Shown: positions 1 through 8,279 of the stretch, piece after piece
How the letters are laid out: each line of letters starts with the position of its first letter
How positions within the stretch are numbered: position 1 is the stretch's first letter
Origin: Lactobacillus sp. S2-2
Lineage (GTDB): Bacteria > Bacillota > Bacilli > Lactobacillales > Lactobacillaceae
Reading direction: 5' to 3'
NCBI RefSeq assembly: GCF_021698855.1
Contig: NZ_WWFA01000012.1
Span: 1 to 47,954, forward strand
DNA length: 47,954 nt
The notes under the pieces: model-generated
Told to the model about the DNA's origin: nothing
The model's input: only the letters and a program-made list of their open reading frames with translations
The model's database searches: none
Program-made: the position numbers and the translations under genes

Positions 1-16
1 TTGCCGCGCAATTTGT

Positions 17-56
17 AAAAAGACTAATAACTTTTATAGTTATTAGTCTTTTTTTT
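17..56. terminator. Intrinsic terminator upstream of tRNA-Thr
   Basis: A perfect 12-bp stem (21-32 pairs with 38-49) is extended by A17-A20 pairing with T50-T53 and followed by a T-run. It closes whatever transcript enters from the left. The A-rich left flank would let it work in both directions. Confidence 0.85.
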
Positions 57-57
57 A

Positions 58-66
58 TGGTAAAAT
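58..66 (+). promoter_or_regulatory. Possible extended -10 element for tRNA-Thr
   Basis: The sequence TGGTAAAAT (TG at 58-59, hexamer at 61-66) is an extended -10. A normal 7-nt gap would put +1 at about G73, the first base of the mature tRNA. The -35 region lies in the preceding terminator stem and is not consensus, so this is a weak call. Confidence 0.35.
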
Positions 67-72
67 TATAAT

Positions 73-145
73 GCCGCTTTAGCTCAGTAGGTAGAGCATT
101 TCCATGGTAAGGAAAAGGTGCTGAGTTCAAATCTCAGAAGCGGCT
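73..145 (+). tRNA. tRNA-Thr (anticodon GGT)
   Basis: A complete cloverleaf can be folded by hand. The acceptor stem is 73-79 with 138-144, and 145 is the discriminator T. The D stem is 82-85 with 94-97. The anticodon stem is 99-103 with 111-115, closing a 7-nt loop whose middle bases 106-108 are GGT, which reads ACC/ACU (Thr). The variable loop is 116-120 and the T stem is 121-125 with 133-137. The 3' CCA is not encoded, so it would be added by the CCA-adding enzyme. The next gene starts 25 nt downstream with no terminator between. Confidence 0.93.
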
Positions 146-170
146 TTTGAAAATCATCGGAGGTCCTATA

Positions 171-704
171 ATGACATTACAATTAAAAAATCTAGATAAA
201 AAAAGATTGAAAGAATACTGGAAAATTGCTTATGGTGATCCTCATGCTAAGTGGATGGAATATAATGGACCTTATTTTGAAGATGAAATTCCTACATATA
301 GAAAATTTAAAAAGTATGAATCAAAGAAATTAATTACTGGAAGCAATTATAAAGTAATTATAATAAATGATAAAATTATTGGAACAGTTGGATCTTATTA
401 TGAAGACAATGATTTAAAAAAATGGTTAGATATTGGAATCATTATTTTCGATGAAAATAATTGGAGTAAGGGAATTGGCCTTGATGCTATGAGCAAGTGG
501 ATTGATTATCAATTTTCTATTACAAAATTGCCACATATTGGATTAACAACTTGGTCTGGTAATCCTGGTATGATTAAATTATCAAAAAAATTAGGCTTAA
601 ATGAAGAAGCATATGTTCCTAAAGTTAGATATTGGGAACGCCAATATTGGGATTCAATTAAATATGGTATTTTAAGAGAAGAATGGGAAAATAAAAAGAA
701 CTGA
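171..704 (+). CDS. GNAT family N-acetyltransferase
   Basis: This 177-residue protein has a single GNAT fold of the Acetyltransf_3 (RimJ/RimL-like) type. The acetyl-CoA pyrophosphate loop is degenerate, N-W-S-K-G-I-G, where the family has (Q/R)xxGx(G/A). It is followed by the helix LDAMSKWIDY and the late segment GNPGMIKLSKKLGL typical of the fold. The start chosen is ATG 171, which has GGAGGT at 159-164; a longer TTG reading from 147 would begin at the tRNA tail and lacks a ribosome site. The substrate cannot be told from sequence. The gene follows tRNA-Thr with only 25 nt between, so its mRNA probably comes from the tRNA transcript or from a promoter inside the tRNA gene. Confidence 0.8.
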   Translation: MTLQLKNLDKKRLKEYWKIAYGDPHAKWMEYNGPYFEDEIPTYRKFKKYESKKLITGSNYKVIIINDKIIGTVGSYYEDNDLKKWLDIGIIIFDENNWSKGIGLDAMSKWIDYQFSITKLPHIGLTTWSGNPGMIKLSKKLGLNEEAYVPKVRYWERQYWDSIKYGILREEWENKKN

Positions 705-727
705 AATTAATTATCAGTTCTTTTTAT
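693..727. terminator. Bidirectional terminator between GNAT gene and helD
   Basis: A perfect 12-bp stem (693-704 with 714-725) with A-tract and T-tract flanks overlaps the 3' ends of both convergent genes, including the stop codon of the rightward gene (702-704) and that of the leftward gene (707-709). Confidence 0.85.
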
Positions 728-3007
728 TTGGATTAGTTTTTCATTAATAATTTTTTGATTAATTAATGGTGAAAATTCAGTTTCACTAATTAAAGTTAAA
801 TCATGCATAGCTCTTGTAGCAATTGTATAGAGAATACCGACTGATTTTAAATCTGTAAAATTACTTTTGGAAATGTTATATCCAATAATACAGTCAAATT
901 CTAAACCTTTAGCTAAGTAAATTGGTAAAATAATAACTTTTTCTGGTAAGATACGATCTTCATCAGTTAACAAAATAGAATTAAATTCACGATGCAATTT
1001 TTTTTGAAGTTCTTTTGCTTCGGTTAAACTTTTAGTAATAATTGCGATTGTTTCTTGTTCTTTTTGCTTATCTATAATTACTTTTTTTAATGTATTTAAC
1101 ATTTGCTCATTATTTTTAGATAAATATAATTTAGGAATTTCTCCTTCACGATTAAAAGGTTGAATATGTTCGCCGTGAGGTAATAAATTTTTTGCAAAAT
1201 TAGTTATTGGATAAGTTGAGCGATATGAACGATTTAAAGAGATTAAACGTGCATGTTTACTACTAATTGCATTATCAAGATTTTTTAATAATTGATCTGC
1301 AGATTCCACTTCACTAAATATATTTTGTTCACTATCACCAATTAAATTAAATTTTGCATTTGGAAATGCGTATTTTAAATACATAATTTGAGAAATAGAA
1401 TAGTCCTGAATTTCATCAATGAATAGATATTGAATACTATGATTTCTTCCTGAACCAGTAAATTTATCTCTTAGATAGATAAACGGCGCTGTATCTTCAA
1501 AGTTTATATTATGAAATTCAAGATTATTTTCAAATACTTGGATTGATTTATCCCACTGGCTCTTGGAAATTTCTTTTGGCAGTGAAATGTTCTTTAGAAA
1601 ATCAATATACTGACTATAAGGATCAAATAGATTATTATTATAAATTGCATCATATATACTAGTTAATTCTCTTTTAGCTATGTTTTCAGCAATGATTTGA
1701 TGAATTTCATCAAATTCTAATTCTTCGTTTATATTATCTTCACCGAGTAATTCGTTGTATTCTTCATTACTTAAATTTTCAATTTCATTTTCAATCCATT
1801 CGGCTTCAGTATTTCGTTCAATATTTTCTTTTAATTTTTTTATTAAAATATTTTTAGTTTGAAGCATCTTTTCATCAAATTTTAGGTCTTTGGGTAATTC
1901 TTGATAAATAGTAGCAATCTCATGTTTATCAAAATACTTCTGTCCTCTAAATAATATACTGTTAAATTGAATATCAAAATAATTTAAATTCTGTAAATAT
2001 TCATTGATTTGATCTATGAATGATTGACTATTTTTAAAATTAGTAATTATTTCATTATCGGATTTTTCAACTTGGTTTTCTTCATATTTTGAAAAAATAG
2101 ATTGAACATTTAATCCGGTTAATCGGTGACTTAGAAATTCAGATAAAGTTACTTGTCGCATGTTTTTTTCACCTAAGCTTGGAAGAACTTCACTAATATA
2201 ATGAGAAAATAATAGATTAGGAGAAAATAATATAATTTGATCCGCATCTAAAGAATCACGACTATGATATAACAAGAAAGCGATTCTTTGTAAAATAGTG
2301 GAAGTCTTTCCAGAACCCGCAACACCTTGAACAACTAATAAATCCGTTTTAGTATCTCTGATAATATCATTTTGTTCATTTTGAATTGTGGCTACAATAT
2401 TACGCATTGTTTGTGTATTTTGATCACCCAATGCTTGTTGTAACATTTCATCACCAACTGTTTCGTTAGTGTCAAACATATTGATTATATCTCCATTTTT
2501 TATTTGATATTGTCTTTTTTTTGTTAATTCTACATTTTGTTTTCCTCTAGGAGTTTGATAACTTACGTTTCCTAGTTTTCCATTATAATAAATACTGGAA
2601 ATAGGAGCACGCCAATCATGAATTAAAAATTGACCTTTTTCATCAATAAATGAAGCAATTCCAATATATAAAGCTTCTTTTTCATTTTCTTCAATAACAT
2701 CGATTCTGCCAAAGTAAGGCGATGATTTTAATTCTTCATAGGTTGCTAATTGTCGTTTAACAATTGCTTCATCTTCAACAACTTTATTAACTAAACCCCT
2801 TTGTTGTTGTAAATCAGCACTAGTTTCAATTCGATCATCAACTTCAAAATAATTAATTGAGGTATTATTACTATAATTTTTTTGAACTCTAGTTACTTCA
2901 TCTTTTGCTTTCTTATATTCTTCTTTAGTTAATTCAATTTTGTGATCAAGCTTTTTAATTATTTCTTCTACTCGATTAATTTCAATGCTTTTTTCGGAAT
3001 TATTCAA
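707..3007 (-). CDS. helD: HelD, RNA polymerase recycling ATPase (UvrD-like)
   Basis: HelD is a superfamily 1 ATPase that frees stalled RNA polymerase from nucleic acid and works with the delta subunit (rpoE, encoded at 22895). This protein has 766 residues; the Bacillus protein is of similar length. An N-terminal charged coiled coil (about 1-50, 70-95) is the arm that enters the polymerase secondary channel. Walker A is QGVAGSGKT at 227-235, the DEIQD box at 531-535, GDSEQ at 557-561, motif IV YRSTYP at 595-600, and the final TIATRAMHDL motif lies near the C-terminus. The start is TTG at 3007 with a strong GGAGGG 6 nt upstream; no ATG fits better. It is transcribed divergently from trpS. Confidence 0.92.
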   Translation of the reverse strand: MNNSEKSIEINRVEEIIKKLDHKIELTKEEYKKAKDEVTRVQKNYSNNTSINYFEVDDRIETSADLQQQRGLVNKVVEDEAIVKRQLATYEELKSSPYFGRIDVIEENEKEALYIGIASFIDEKGQFLIHDWRAPISSIYYNGKLGNVSYQTPRGKQNVELTKKRQYQIKNGDIINMFDTNETVGDEMLQQALGDQNTQTMRNIVATIQNEQNDIIRDTKTDLLVVQGVAGSGKTSTILQRIAFLLYHSRDSLDADQIILFSPNLLFSHYISEVLPSLGEKNMRQVTLSEFLSHRLTGLNVQSIFSKYEENQVEKSDNEIITNFKNSQSFIDQINEYLQNLNYFDIQFNSILFRGQKYFDKHEIATIYQELPKDLKFDEKMLQTKNILIKKLKENIERNTEAEWIENEIENLSNEEYNELLGEDNINEELEFDEIHQIIAENIAKRELTSIYDAIYNNNLFDPYSQYIDFLKNISLPKEISKSQWDKSIQVFENNLEFHNINFEDTAPFIYLRDKFTGSGRNHSIQYLFIDEIQDYSISQIMYLKYAFPNAKFNLIGDSEQNIFSEVESADQLLKNLDNAISSKHARLISLNRSYRSTYPITNFAKNLLPHGEHIQPFNREGEIPKLYLSKNNEQMLNTLKKVIIDKQKEQETIAIITKSLTEAKELQKKLHREFNSILLTDEDRILPEKVIILPIYLAKGLEFDCIIGYNISKSNFTDLKSVGILYTIATRAMHDLTLISETEFSPLINQKIINEKLIQIKRTDN

Positions 3008-3047
3008 ATTAGTCCCTCCAATAATTCATACATTAATTTGCCTCATA

Positions 3048-3076
3048 ATTTTAGATTTAAATATCACTAATGTCAA
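3048..3076 (-). promoter_or_regulatory. helD promoter (TTGACA-N17-TAAAAT)
   Basis: On the minus strand, TTGACA (3071-3076) is followed after exactly 17 bp by TAAAAT (3048-3053), giving a 5' UTR of about 35 nt before the TTG start. It mirrors the trpS promoter, with only 14 bp between the two -35 boxes. Confidence 0.8.
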
Positions 3077-3090
3077 TTGTGATAAACGTT

Positions 3091-3119
3091 TTGACATCGC
3101 TTAGTATTAATATTAAAAT
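3091..3119 (+). promoter_or_regulatory. trpS promoter (TTGACA-N17-TAAAAT)
   Basis: A consensus TTGACA (3091-3096), a 17-bp spacer and TAAAAT (3114-3119) would start transcription near 3126, at the beginning of the T-box leader. The hexamers and spacing are identical to those of the divergent helD promoter. Confidence 0.85.
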
Positions 3120-3125
3120 TAATGT

Positions 3126-3310
3126 TATAGAAGTAGTCAAATCATAAACAGAGAAGTTATATTAGGTTGAGAATAACTAGATAAGACGAAATGGATTTAA
3201 TAAATAAATGGGTGACCCCCTTATCGTTTTAGTGGCAGTTTTAACTGCAATCTAGGTGGTACCACGCTCTAGCGTCCTATTGTTTATTACAATAGGTCGC
3301 TTTTTTTATA
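3126..3310 (+). promoter_or_regulatory. T-box leader of trpS (Trp specifier)
   Basis: The leader senses uncharged tRNA. The conserved T-box sequence AGGTGGTACCACG is at 3254-3266. The competing terminator is a stem of 3271-3282 with 3290-3301 (one internal T-T mismatch) followed by T's. Upstream, an AGAGA motif near 3150-3154 and a GTTAT/ATAAC hairpin fit stem I. A candidate specifier TGG followed by A lies at 3192-3194, next to AAAT/ATTT pairing at the stem base. TGG is the Trp codon, matching the downstream trpS. A hairpin GCAGTT..AACTGC (about 3235-3248) fits stem III. The region from 3008 to the start codon is accounted for by this leader and the two promoters. Confidence 0.9.
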
Positions 3311-3327
3311 AAAAGGAGATTTTAATT

Positions 3328-4344
3328 ATGGATAAAAAAATACTTTTAACCGGTGACCGTCCTACTGGAAGATTACACATTGGACATTTTGTTGGATCTT
3401 TAAAAAATCGTGTAAAATTACAAAATGAAGGAAGTTATCAAAACTTCATCATGATTGCTGATATGCAAGCTTTAACAGATAATGCAAGAGATCCTGAAAA
3501 GATAAAAAATTCATTATTTCAAGTTGCATTGGATTATTTAGCAGTTGGGATTGATCCAAGTAAATCAACTATTTTTGTGCAATCTCAAGTTCCTGCACTT
3601 AATGAATTAACTATGATTTATTTAAACTTAGTTAGTGTATCTCGTTTGGAAAGAAATCCAACAGTTAAAGCAGAAATTAAACAAAAAGCATTTGGACAAA
3701 GTGTTCCAGCAGGATTCTTTATTTATCCAGTATCACAAGCTGCTGATATCACTGCATTTAAAGCAAGCGTTGTTCCTGTTGGAGAAGATCAAGAGCCTAT
3801 GATTGAACAAACAAGAGAAATCGTTCGTAGTTTCAATAATATTTATCAAAAAGATATTTTAGTCGAACCAGAAGGTTACTTCCCTGAAAAAGGACAAGGA
3901 AGAATTCCTGGACTTGATGGAAATGCAAAGATGAGTAAATCTTTAAATAATTGTATTTATTTATCTGACTCAGAAGAAGATATTAAAAAGAAAGTAATGT
4001 CAATGTATACAGATCCTGAACATATTCATGTTGAAGATCCAGGTAAAGTTGAAGGCAATACCGTATTTACTTATTTAGATATTTTTGCTGAAGATAAAGA
4101 TCATGTTGCAGAATTAAAAGAACAATATCGTCAAGGTGGACTTGGAGATGTTAAAATTAAGAAGTATTTAAATGATGTATTACAAGACGTTTTACGTCCA
4201 ATTAGAGAACGTCGTGAAGCTTTTGAAAAAGATCCTAAAGCAGTTTATGAAGTTTTAGAACAAGGAAGTAAAGCTGCTAATTTAGTTGCTGAAAAAACAC
4301 TTCAAGAAGTTCGTGATGCAATGGGAATTAATTATTTTAAATAA
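3328..4344 (+). CDS. trpS: Tryptophanyl-tRNA synthetase
   Basis: This class I synthetase charges tRNA-Trp with tryptophan. The 338-residue product has the HIGH motif at 17-20 ([10 protein letters not shown]) and a perfect KMSKS at 201-205, and full family length. The start is ATG 3328 with AAGGAG just upstream; an in-frame upstream extension would run through the T-box terminator and is rejected. The preceding leader with a TGG specifier makes expression depend on uncharged tRNA-Trp. Confidence 0.97.
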   Translation: MDKKILLTGDRPTGRLHIGHFVGSLKNRVKLQNEGSYQNFIMIADMQALTDNARDPEKIKNSLFQVALDYLAVGIDPSKSTIFVQSQVPALNELTMIYLNLVSVSRLERNPTVKAEIKQKAFGQSVPAGFFIYPVSQAADITAFKASVVPVGEDQEPMIEQTREIVRSFNNIYQKDILVEPEGYFPEKGQGRIPGLDGNAKMSKSLNNCIYLSDSEEDIKKKVMSMYTDPEHIHVEDPGKVEGNTVFTYLDIFAEDKDHVAELKEQYRQGGLGDVKIKKYLNDVLQDVLRPIRERREAFEKDPKAVYEVLEQGSKAANLVAEKTLQEVRDAMGINYFK

Positions 4345-4382
4345 TCTTCATTCATAAGATAAGAAAGGAGGTTATTGCTACG

Positions 4383-5306
4383 ATGGAAAATTTTGTCATT
4401 ATTGATATTGGATCTAACTCAGTTAGAATGGCAATTTTACAAATTGAGTCTGACGGGTCTTTTAAAGAAATTAACCGAGTAAAAAATGATACCAGACTTT
4501 CAGAAGGAATGGGAAACACTAAGTTATTAAAAGAAAAATCGATAAAAAGAACAATTAAAGCTTTAAAAAAATTTAAATCGATTTATAGTAAATACGAAAA
4601 TGTTTCTGTTCATGCAATTGCAACTGCCGCAGTTAGACAAGCAAAAAATAATCAAAAATTCTTAGATGAAGTAAAGAAAGAATTGAAATTTGATTTAAGA
4701 ATTCTAACTGGTAATGAAGAAGCCTATTATGATTATTTAGGAGTAGTCAATAATGTGCAAATGCGTGATTTCTTATTAATGGATGTTGGTGGCGGAAGCG
4801 TTGAAATAATTCATGTAAGAGATAGTAAAGCAATTAACTATACAAGTATTCCAATCGGATCAGTTGGATTATCTGAAGCTTATTCTTTAACCGATAAAAT
4901 TAATGCAAGCGATTTGTTTTCTGCTCAGAGTTCAGTTCTTGAATATTTAAGTCGTATTCCGTGGCTTTCAAAGACTAAACACTATCCAGTAATATTAATT
5001 GGTGGTGCAGCTAGAGCTTTAGCTAGAATTAATTTAAAGAAACAAAAGCAACAAGATCCAAATGATATTCAAAATTTTCAGTTGACTAGAAAACAAGTTA
5101 ATAAAACGATGGAAATGTTTTTAAAAAGAAATTTAAAAACAAGGCAAAAAATTTATGGTCTTGAATATGATCGAGCGGATGTTATTGTTGGTGGAACTTT
5201 ATGTTTAACAACAATGTTAAATTTAATCGATTCTAAAAGGGTTGTTTTTTCCGAAGGTGGAGTTCGAGAAGGATTAATTTTAGAATATATTAATCAAAAA
5301 TATTAG
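4383..5306 (+). CDS. ppx: Ppx/GppA-type exopolyphosphatase
   Basis: This is a 307-residue ASKHA-fold phosphatase that hydrolyses polyphosphate ends or pppGpp. The phosphate-1 motif is DIGSNSVR (8-15), the phosphate-2 motif DVGGGSVE (134-141), and the adenosine-type segment IGGAAR occurs later. The acidic pair in GNEEAYY (111-117) matches the catalytic Glu region of the family. It has only the core domains and lacks the C-terminal HD domain of long Ppx enzymes. The ribosome site is AAGGAGG before ATG 4383. No ppk gene is in the window, so substrate choice between polyP and pppGpp is open. Confidence 0.85.
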   Translation: MENFVIIDIGSNSVRMAILQIESDGSFKEINRVKNDTRLSEGMGNTKLLKEKSIKRTIKALKKFKSIYSKYENVSVHAIATAAVRQAKNNQKFLDEVKKELKFDLRILTGNEEAYYDYLGVVNNVQMRDFLLMDVGGGSVEIIHVRDSKAINYTSIPIGSVGLSEAYSLTDKINASDLFSAQSSVLEYLSRIPWLSKTKHYPVILIGGAARALARINLKKQKQQDPNDIQNFQLTRKQVNKTMEMFLKRNLKTRQKIYGLEYDRADVIVGGTLCLTTMLNLIDSKRVVFSEGGVREGLILEYINQKY

Positions 5307-5323
5307 TATTCGAGGTTATTTCT

Positions 5324-6559
5324 GTGGAAGATTTAAAAAAGTTTTATAAAAAAAGTTATTTGGATCGAAAAGATATAGTTGCTAAAAAGTCTGGTTTAAA
5401 TTTACATTCGAAAGAATATTCTGCAGAACAAGATAGTTTAATTGAAAATTATTTATTTAATTTTGAAATGCCAGAAGGAATTGCAACAAATTTAAAGGTT
5501 AATCAAATTGAATATTTAATTCCAATCGTAACGGAGGAACCTTCGGTAATTGCTGCATTGAGTAATGGCTCTAAAATGTTCACCAATGGAATTAATGCTG
5601 TTGCTGAGAATAAAGACTTATTAGGTCAAATTATTTTAAATAATGTAGATTTAAAGCAATTTGAAACTTGGTTTAAATTTAATGAAGCTAGATTAATCAA
5701 AATAGGTAATAAATCACAAGCTAATATTTTAAAATATGGTGATGGAATTAAAAAAATTAAGCTTCGTAAATTAAGTGATGAATATGTATCCATGGATTTT
5801 TTAATTGATGTTGGAGAATCAATGGGGGCTAATATGGTTAATACTATTCTTGAAGCAATTTCTAATGAAATTGAGAATTATAATTCTGAAATTACTTTGC
5901 TCAGTATTTTATCTAATTACGGAGAAGGAAATGTAGTGAAAGCTAATGGTTCAATTCCTTTTGAGAATTTGGATTCTAATCCAGAAATTGGTAAATTAAT
6001 TGCTCAAAAAATCGTCAAAGCTTCAGATGTAGCACAACTTGATCCTAAAAGGGCAGTTACTCATAACAAAGGAATTATGAATGGAATTGATGGAATTGTA
6101 CTTGCAACAGGTAATGATTTAAGAGCAGTTGAAAGTTCTGTTCATGCCTATGCTAGTAAATCTGGTCAATACCGTGGATTATCGAATTGGTCAATTAAAG
6201 ATAATTCTTTATATGGTGAAATTGAATTACCTCTTCCAATTGGAATTGTAGGAGGAGCTACTAAAGTTTTAGAGGATGCACAGACTAATCTAAAAATTTT
6301 AAAAATAAATGATGCAAAAACTTTAATGCAAGTGATTGCTTCAGTAGGATTAGCACAAAATGTTGCTGCTTTAAAAGCTTTAGTCACAGATGGAATTCAA
6401 AAAGGACATATGAGTTTAAGACTAAAATCTTTAATTATTTCAGTTGGAGCAAATAATCAAGAATCTGAAATATTGATTAGACAAATGCAACAGTTAACAA
6501 TTAAAGAACAAAATACAACTAATGCGAAAAAATTATTGAATAATTTAAGAAATAAATAA
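5324..6559 (+). CDS. mvaA: Hydroxymethylglutaryl-CoA reductase, class II
   Basis: The enzyme makes mevalonate from HMG-CoA, the committed step of the mevalonate isoprenoid route used by lactic acid bacteria. The 411-residue protein has the expected catalytic set: Glu in VTEEPSV (71/72), Lys in HNKGIMNG (about 249), Asp in ATGND (265) and His in GHMSLR (362). The cofactor motif GESMGANMVNT (164-174) replaces the usual D-A-M-G-A-N with E-S-M-G-A-N. The start is GTG 5324 with GAGGT upstream. It lies 17 nt after the ppx stop, so the two are likely cotranscribed. Confidence 0.93.
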   Translation: MEDLKKFYKKSYLDRKDIVAKKSGLNLHSKEYSAEQDSLIENYLFNFEMPEGIATNLKVNQIEYLIPIVTEEPSVIAALSNGSKMFTNGINAVAENKDLLGQIILNNVDLKQFETWFKFNEARLIKIGNKSQANILKYGDGIKKIKLRKLSDEYVSMDFLIDVGESMGANMVNTILEAISNEIENYNSEITLLSILSNYGEGNVVKANGSIPFENLDSNPEIGKLIAQKIVKASDVAQLDPKRAVTHNKGIMNGIDGIVLATGNDLRAVESSVHAYASKSGQYRGLSNWSIKDNSLYGEIELPLPIGIVGGATKVLEDAQTNLKILKINDAKTLMQVIASVGLAQNVAALKALVTDGIQKGHMSLRLKSLIISVGANNQESEILIRQMQQLTIKEQNTTNAKKLLNNLRNK

Positions 6560-6571
6560 GAAGGTTTTTTT

Positions 6572-7549
6572 ATGACAGAGAATAATGAATTAAAAAATAT
6601 AAAATTAACAAGTGATACACAAAGTTTAATCAATGTAGTCAATCAATTATTTCCTGGAGAAGTTACTGTTCAATTTATCGGAAGTTTGAAAGCTGGATTT
6701 GTTAGACATGATCAAGCTCAAATTGTCCAAGATGGTGAAAAATTGTATGTTCAAGTTAGTGATTTAACTGAGCCAAATTTTATCGCTAGTCATGAATTAT
6801 TGCATTTATTAATGACATTGAAGGGTTTTCCACAAGTATATTTTCCATTAACTAGTGGGGATGATAAATTAGATGAACAACTTCAATATGTAGGAACAGA
6901 ATTATATGATTTGGTTTGTCATTTTGTGGTTAATGATGAACAAAGAAAACATGGAATGATTACAGATAAAATTAAAGAAGAATACTTTAAAGGAATTCGT
7001 CACACATTATCACCAGAAATTGGGGAAATTGATGGAGAAATGATTTTAAGATTAGTTACATTATTAGATGGATTTGTTTTCTTTGGATCAGAAATAAGTA
7101 AATTTGAGGATCAATTAATTAAAACTTTTCCGATTGCATATGATGCAGCTAAAAAACTTTATAAAAAATTAAATGATAAGCCAGTTGATTCACCATTTAC
7201 TTTGCGTCGTAAAGTTGTGATGTTATTCAATGCTTTTGATGAACAATTAAAGGAATGTAAATTACCAGCACTTCAATTAAATAATTTTGCGATGTTAACT
7301 TCTGTATTATCAGAACGTCAATTAAAATTGAAAGTAAATCAAGTTTTTGATATCTATCATTCAGAATTGATGTATGCTGAAACCGGTAAAAGAGCTTATG
7401 TTGGTTTTACTAAATCTGATGATCAAAATTCATTTGTGGCTGATGGACCAACTGGTGAAAAAGAAAGTGCAGAATATTTTAAAACTTTGTATGATAAAAC
7501 TGTAAAAGAATTATTTGAAGATTTGAAAATACCATATTTAATTCGTTAA
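6572..7549 (+). CDS. IpaB/EvcA-family protein with HEXXH motif
   Basis: This is a 325-residue protein of a lactobacillus family annotated elsewhere as 'IpaB/EvcA'; the name is historical and I know of no established function. A clear zinc-peptidase signature IASHELLHLL is present (H74, E75, H78), followed about 32 residues later by ELYDLVCHFVVNDE, where E110 or D113 could be the third metal ligand as in gluzincin-like enzymes. There is no signal peptide or membrane segment, so it is probably cytosolic. It starts 12 nt after mvaA with a ribosome site AAGAAGG, and is followed by the sirtuin gene after 15 nt. Metalloprotease activity is inferred from the motif only. Confidence 0.65.
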   Translation: MTENNELKNIKLTSDTQSLINVVNQLFPGEVTVQFIGSLKAGFVRHDQAQIVQDGEKLYVQVSDLTEPNFIASHELLHLLMTLKGFPQVYFPLTSGDDKLDEQLQYVGTELYDLVCHFVVNDEQRKHGMITDKIKEEYFKGIRHTLSPEIGEIDGEMILRLVTLLDGFVFFGSEISKFEDQLIKTFPIAYDAAKKLYKKLNDKPVDSPFTLRRKVVMLFNAFDEQLKECKLPALQLNNFAMLTSVLSERQLKLKVNQVFDIYHSELMYAETGKRAYVGFTKSDDQNSFVADGPTGEKESAEYFKTLYDKTVKELFEDLKIPYLIR

Positions 7550-7564
7550 AAAGAAGATGATTGA

Positions 7565-8269
7565 ATGAATAGTGAGATTCAAAGTAAGTTTGATACAGCA
7601 AAAAGAGTTGTTTTTCTGACAGGTGCAGGAGTTTCAACAGCTTCTGGAATACCAGATTATAGATCTAAAAATGGAATTTATCAGAATAATAAAGATCGAC
7701 CTGCAGAATATTTTTTGAGTCATGCTTGTTTAATGAATGAACCAAAAGAATTTTATAATTTTGTGATGAAAAATATGTATTTTCCAGATGCAAAACCAAA
7801 TATTATTCATCAAAAGCAAAGTGATTTATGTAATCAAGGGAAAGCAACCGTGATTACACAAAATGTTGATGATTTATATCAAAAAGCTAATTGTTCTAAT
7901 TTATTAACTTTTCATGGTAATTTATATCAAATTAAATGTATGAAATGTCATAAAAAAGTTGATTATGAGATGTATCAAAATGATATGTATCATCAAAACT
8001 GTGGTGGAATGTTACGACCAGAAATTGTTCTATATGATGAAGGTCTTGATCCTCAAGTGATTCAACAAAGTATTGAAAAAGTAATGAATAGTGATTTGAT
8101 AGTAATAGTTGGAACTTCAATGAGAGTTTATCCATTTGCTGGTCTATTAGATTATGTAAAAAATGGAACAGATGTAATTGCAGTAAATCAGGAAAATCTT
8201 GATTTACCAATTAATTTTGAAATGATTCAAATGGATGCAAAGAATTTTTTTAAAGAGTTAAAAATTTAG
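7565..8269 (+). CDS. Sir2-family NAD-dependent protein deacylase
   Basis: The 234-residue sirtuin has the NAD loop GAGVSTASGIPDYRS (20-34), TQNVDD (98-103), catalytic His in FHGN (H117), and the late Rossmann segment VGTSMRVYPF. The zinc ribbon is unusual: C125 and C128 are present but the second pair is H143-x-x-C146 instead of CxxC. This predicts a Cys3His site. The likely role is removal of acetyl or other acyl groups from lysines. No macrodomain or lipoate partner genes are beside it. It sits in a tight run after the HEXXH gene and 10 nt before the DUF72 gene. Confidence 0.88.
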   Translation: MNSEIQSKFDTAKRVVFLTGAGVSTASGIPDYRSKNGIYQNNKDRPAEYFLSHACLMNEPKEFYNFVMKNMYFPDAKPNIIHQKQSDLCNQGKATVITQNVDDLYQKANCSNLLTFHGNLYQIKCMKCHKKVDYEMYQNDMYHQNCGGMLRPEIVLYDEGLDPQVIQQSIEKVMNSDLIVIVGTSMRVYPFAGLLDYVKNGTDVIAVNQENLDLPINFEMIQMDAKNFFKELKI

Positions 8270-8279
8270 GTGAGTATTA

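Noticed and set aside
1-18. Possible 3' end of a coding region ending in TAA at 16-18
   Set aside because: Only five codons are in the window and one frame always meets a stop soon; nothing identifies a gene.
67-72. TATAAT directly before tRNA-Thr as its -10 element
   Set aside because: It would start transcription inside the tRNA; the extended element at 58-66 is better placed.
147-170. TTG-initiated extension of the GNAT gene to the tRNA end
   Set aside because: No ribosome site is upstream of 147, and GGAGGT is correctly spaced for ATG 171.
3077-3096. Catabolite-response element between helD and trpS
   Set aside because: The palindrome differs from the consensus at three conserved positions.
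6166-8210. Several minus-strand open frames opposite mvaA and the sirtuin gene
   Set aside because: They are shadows of well-supported rightward genes, with no ribosome sites or recognisable protein features.
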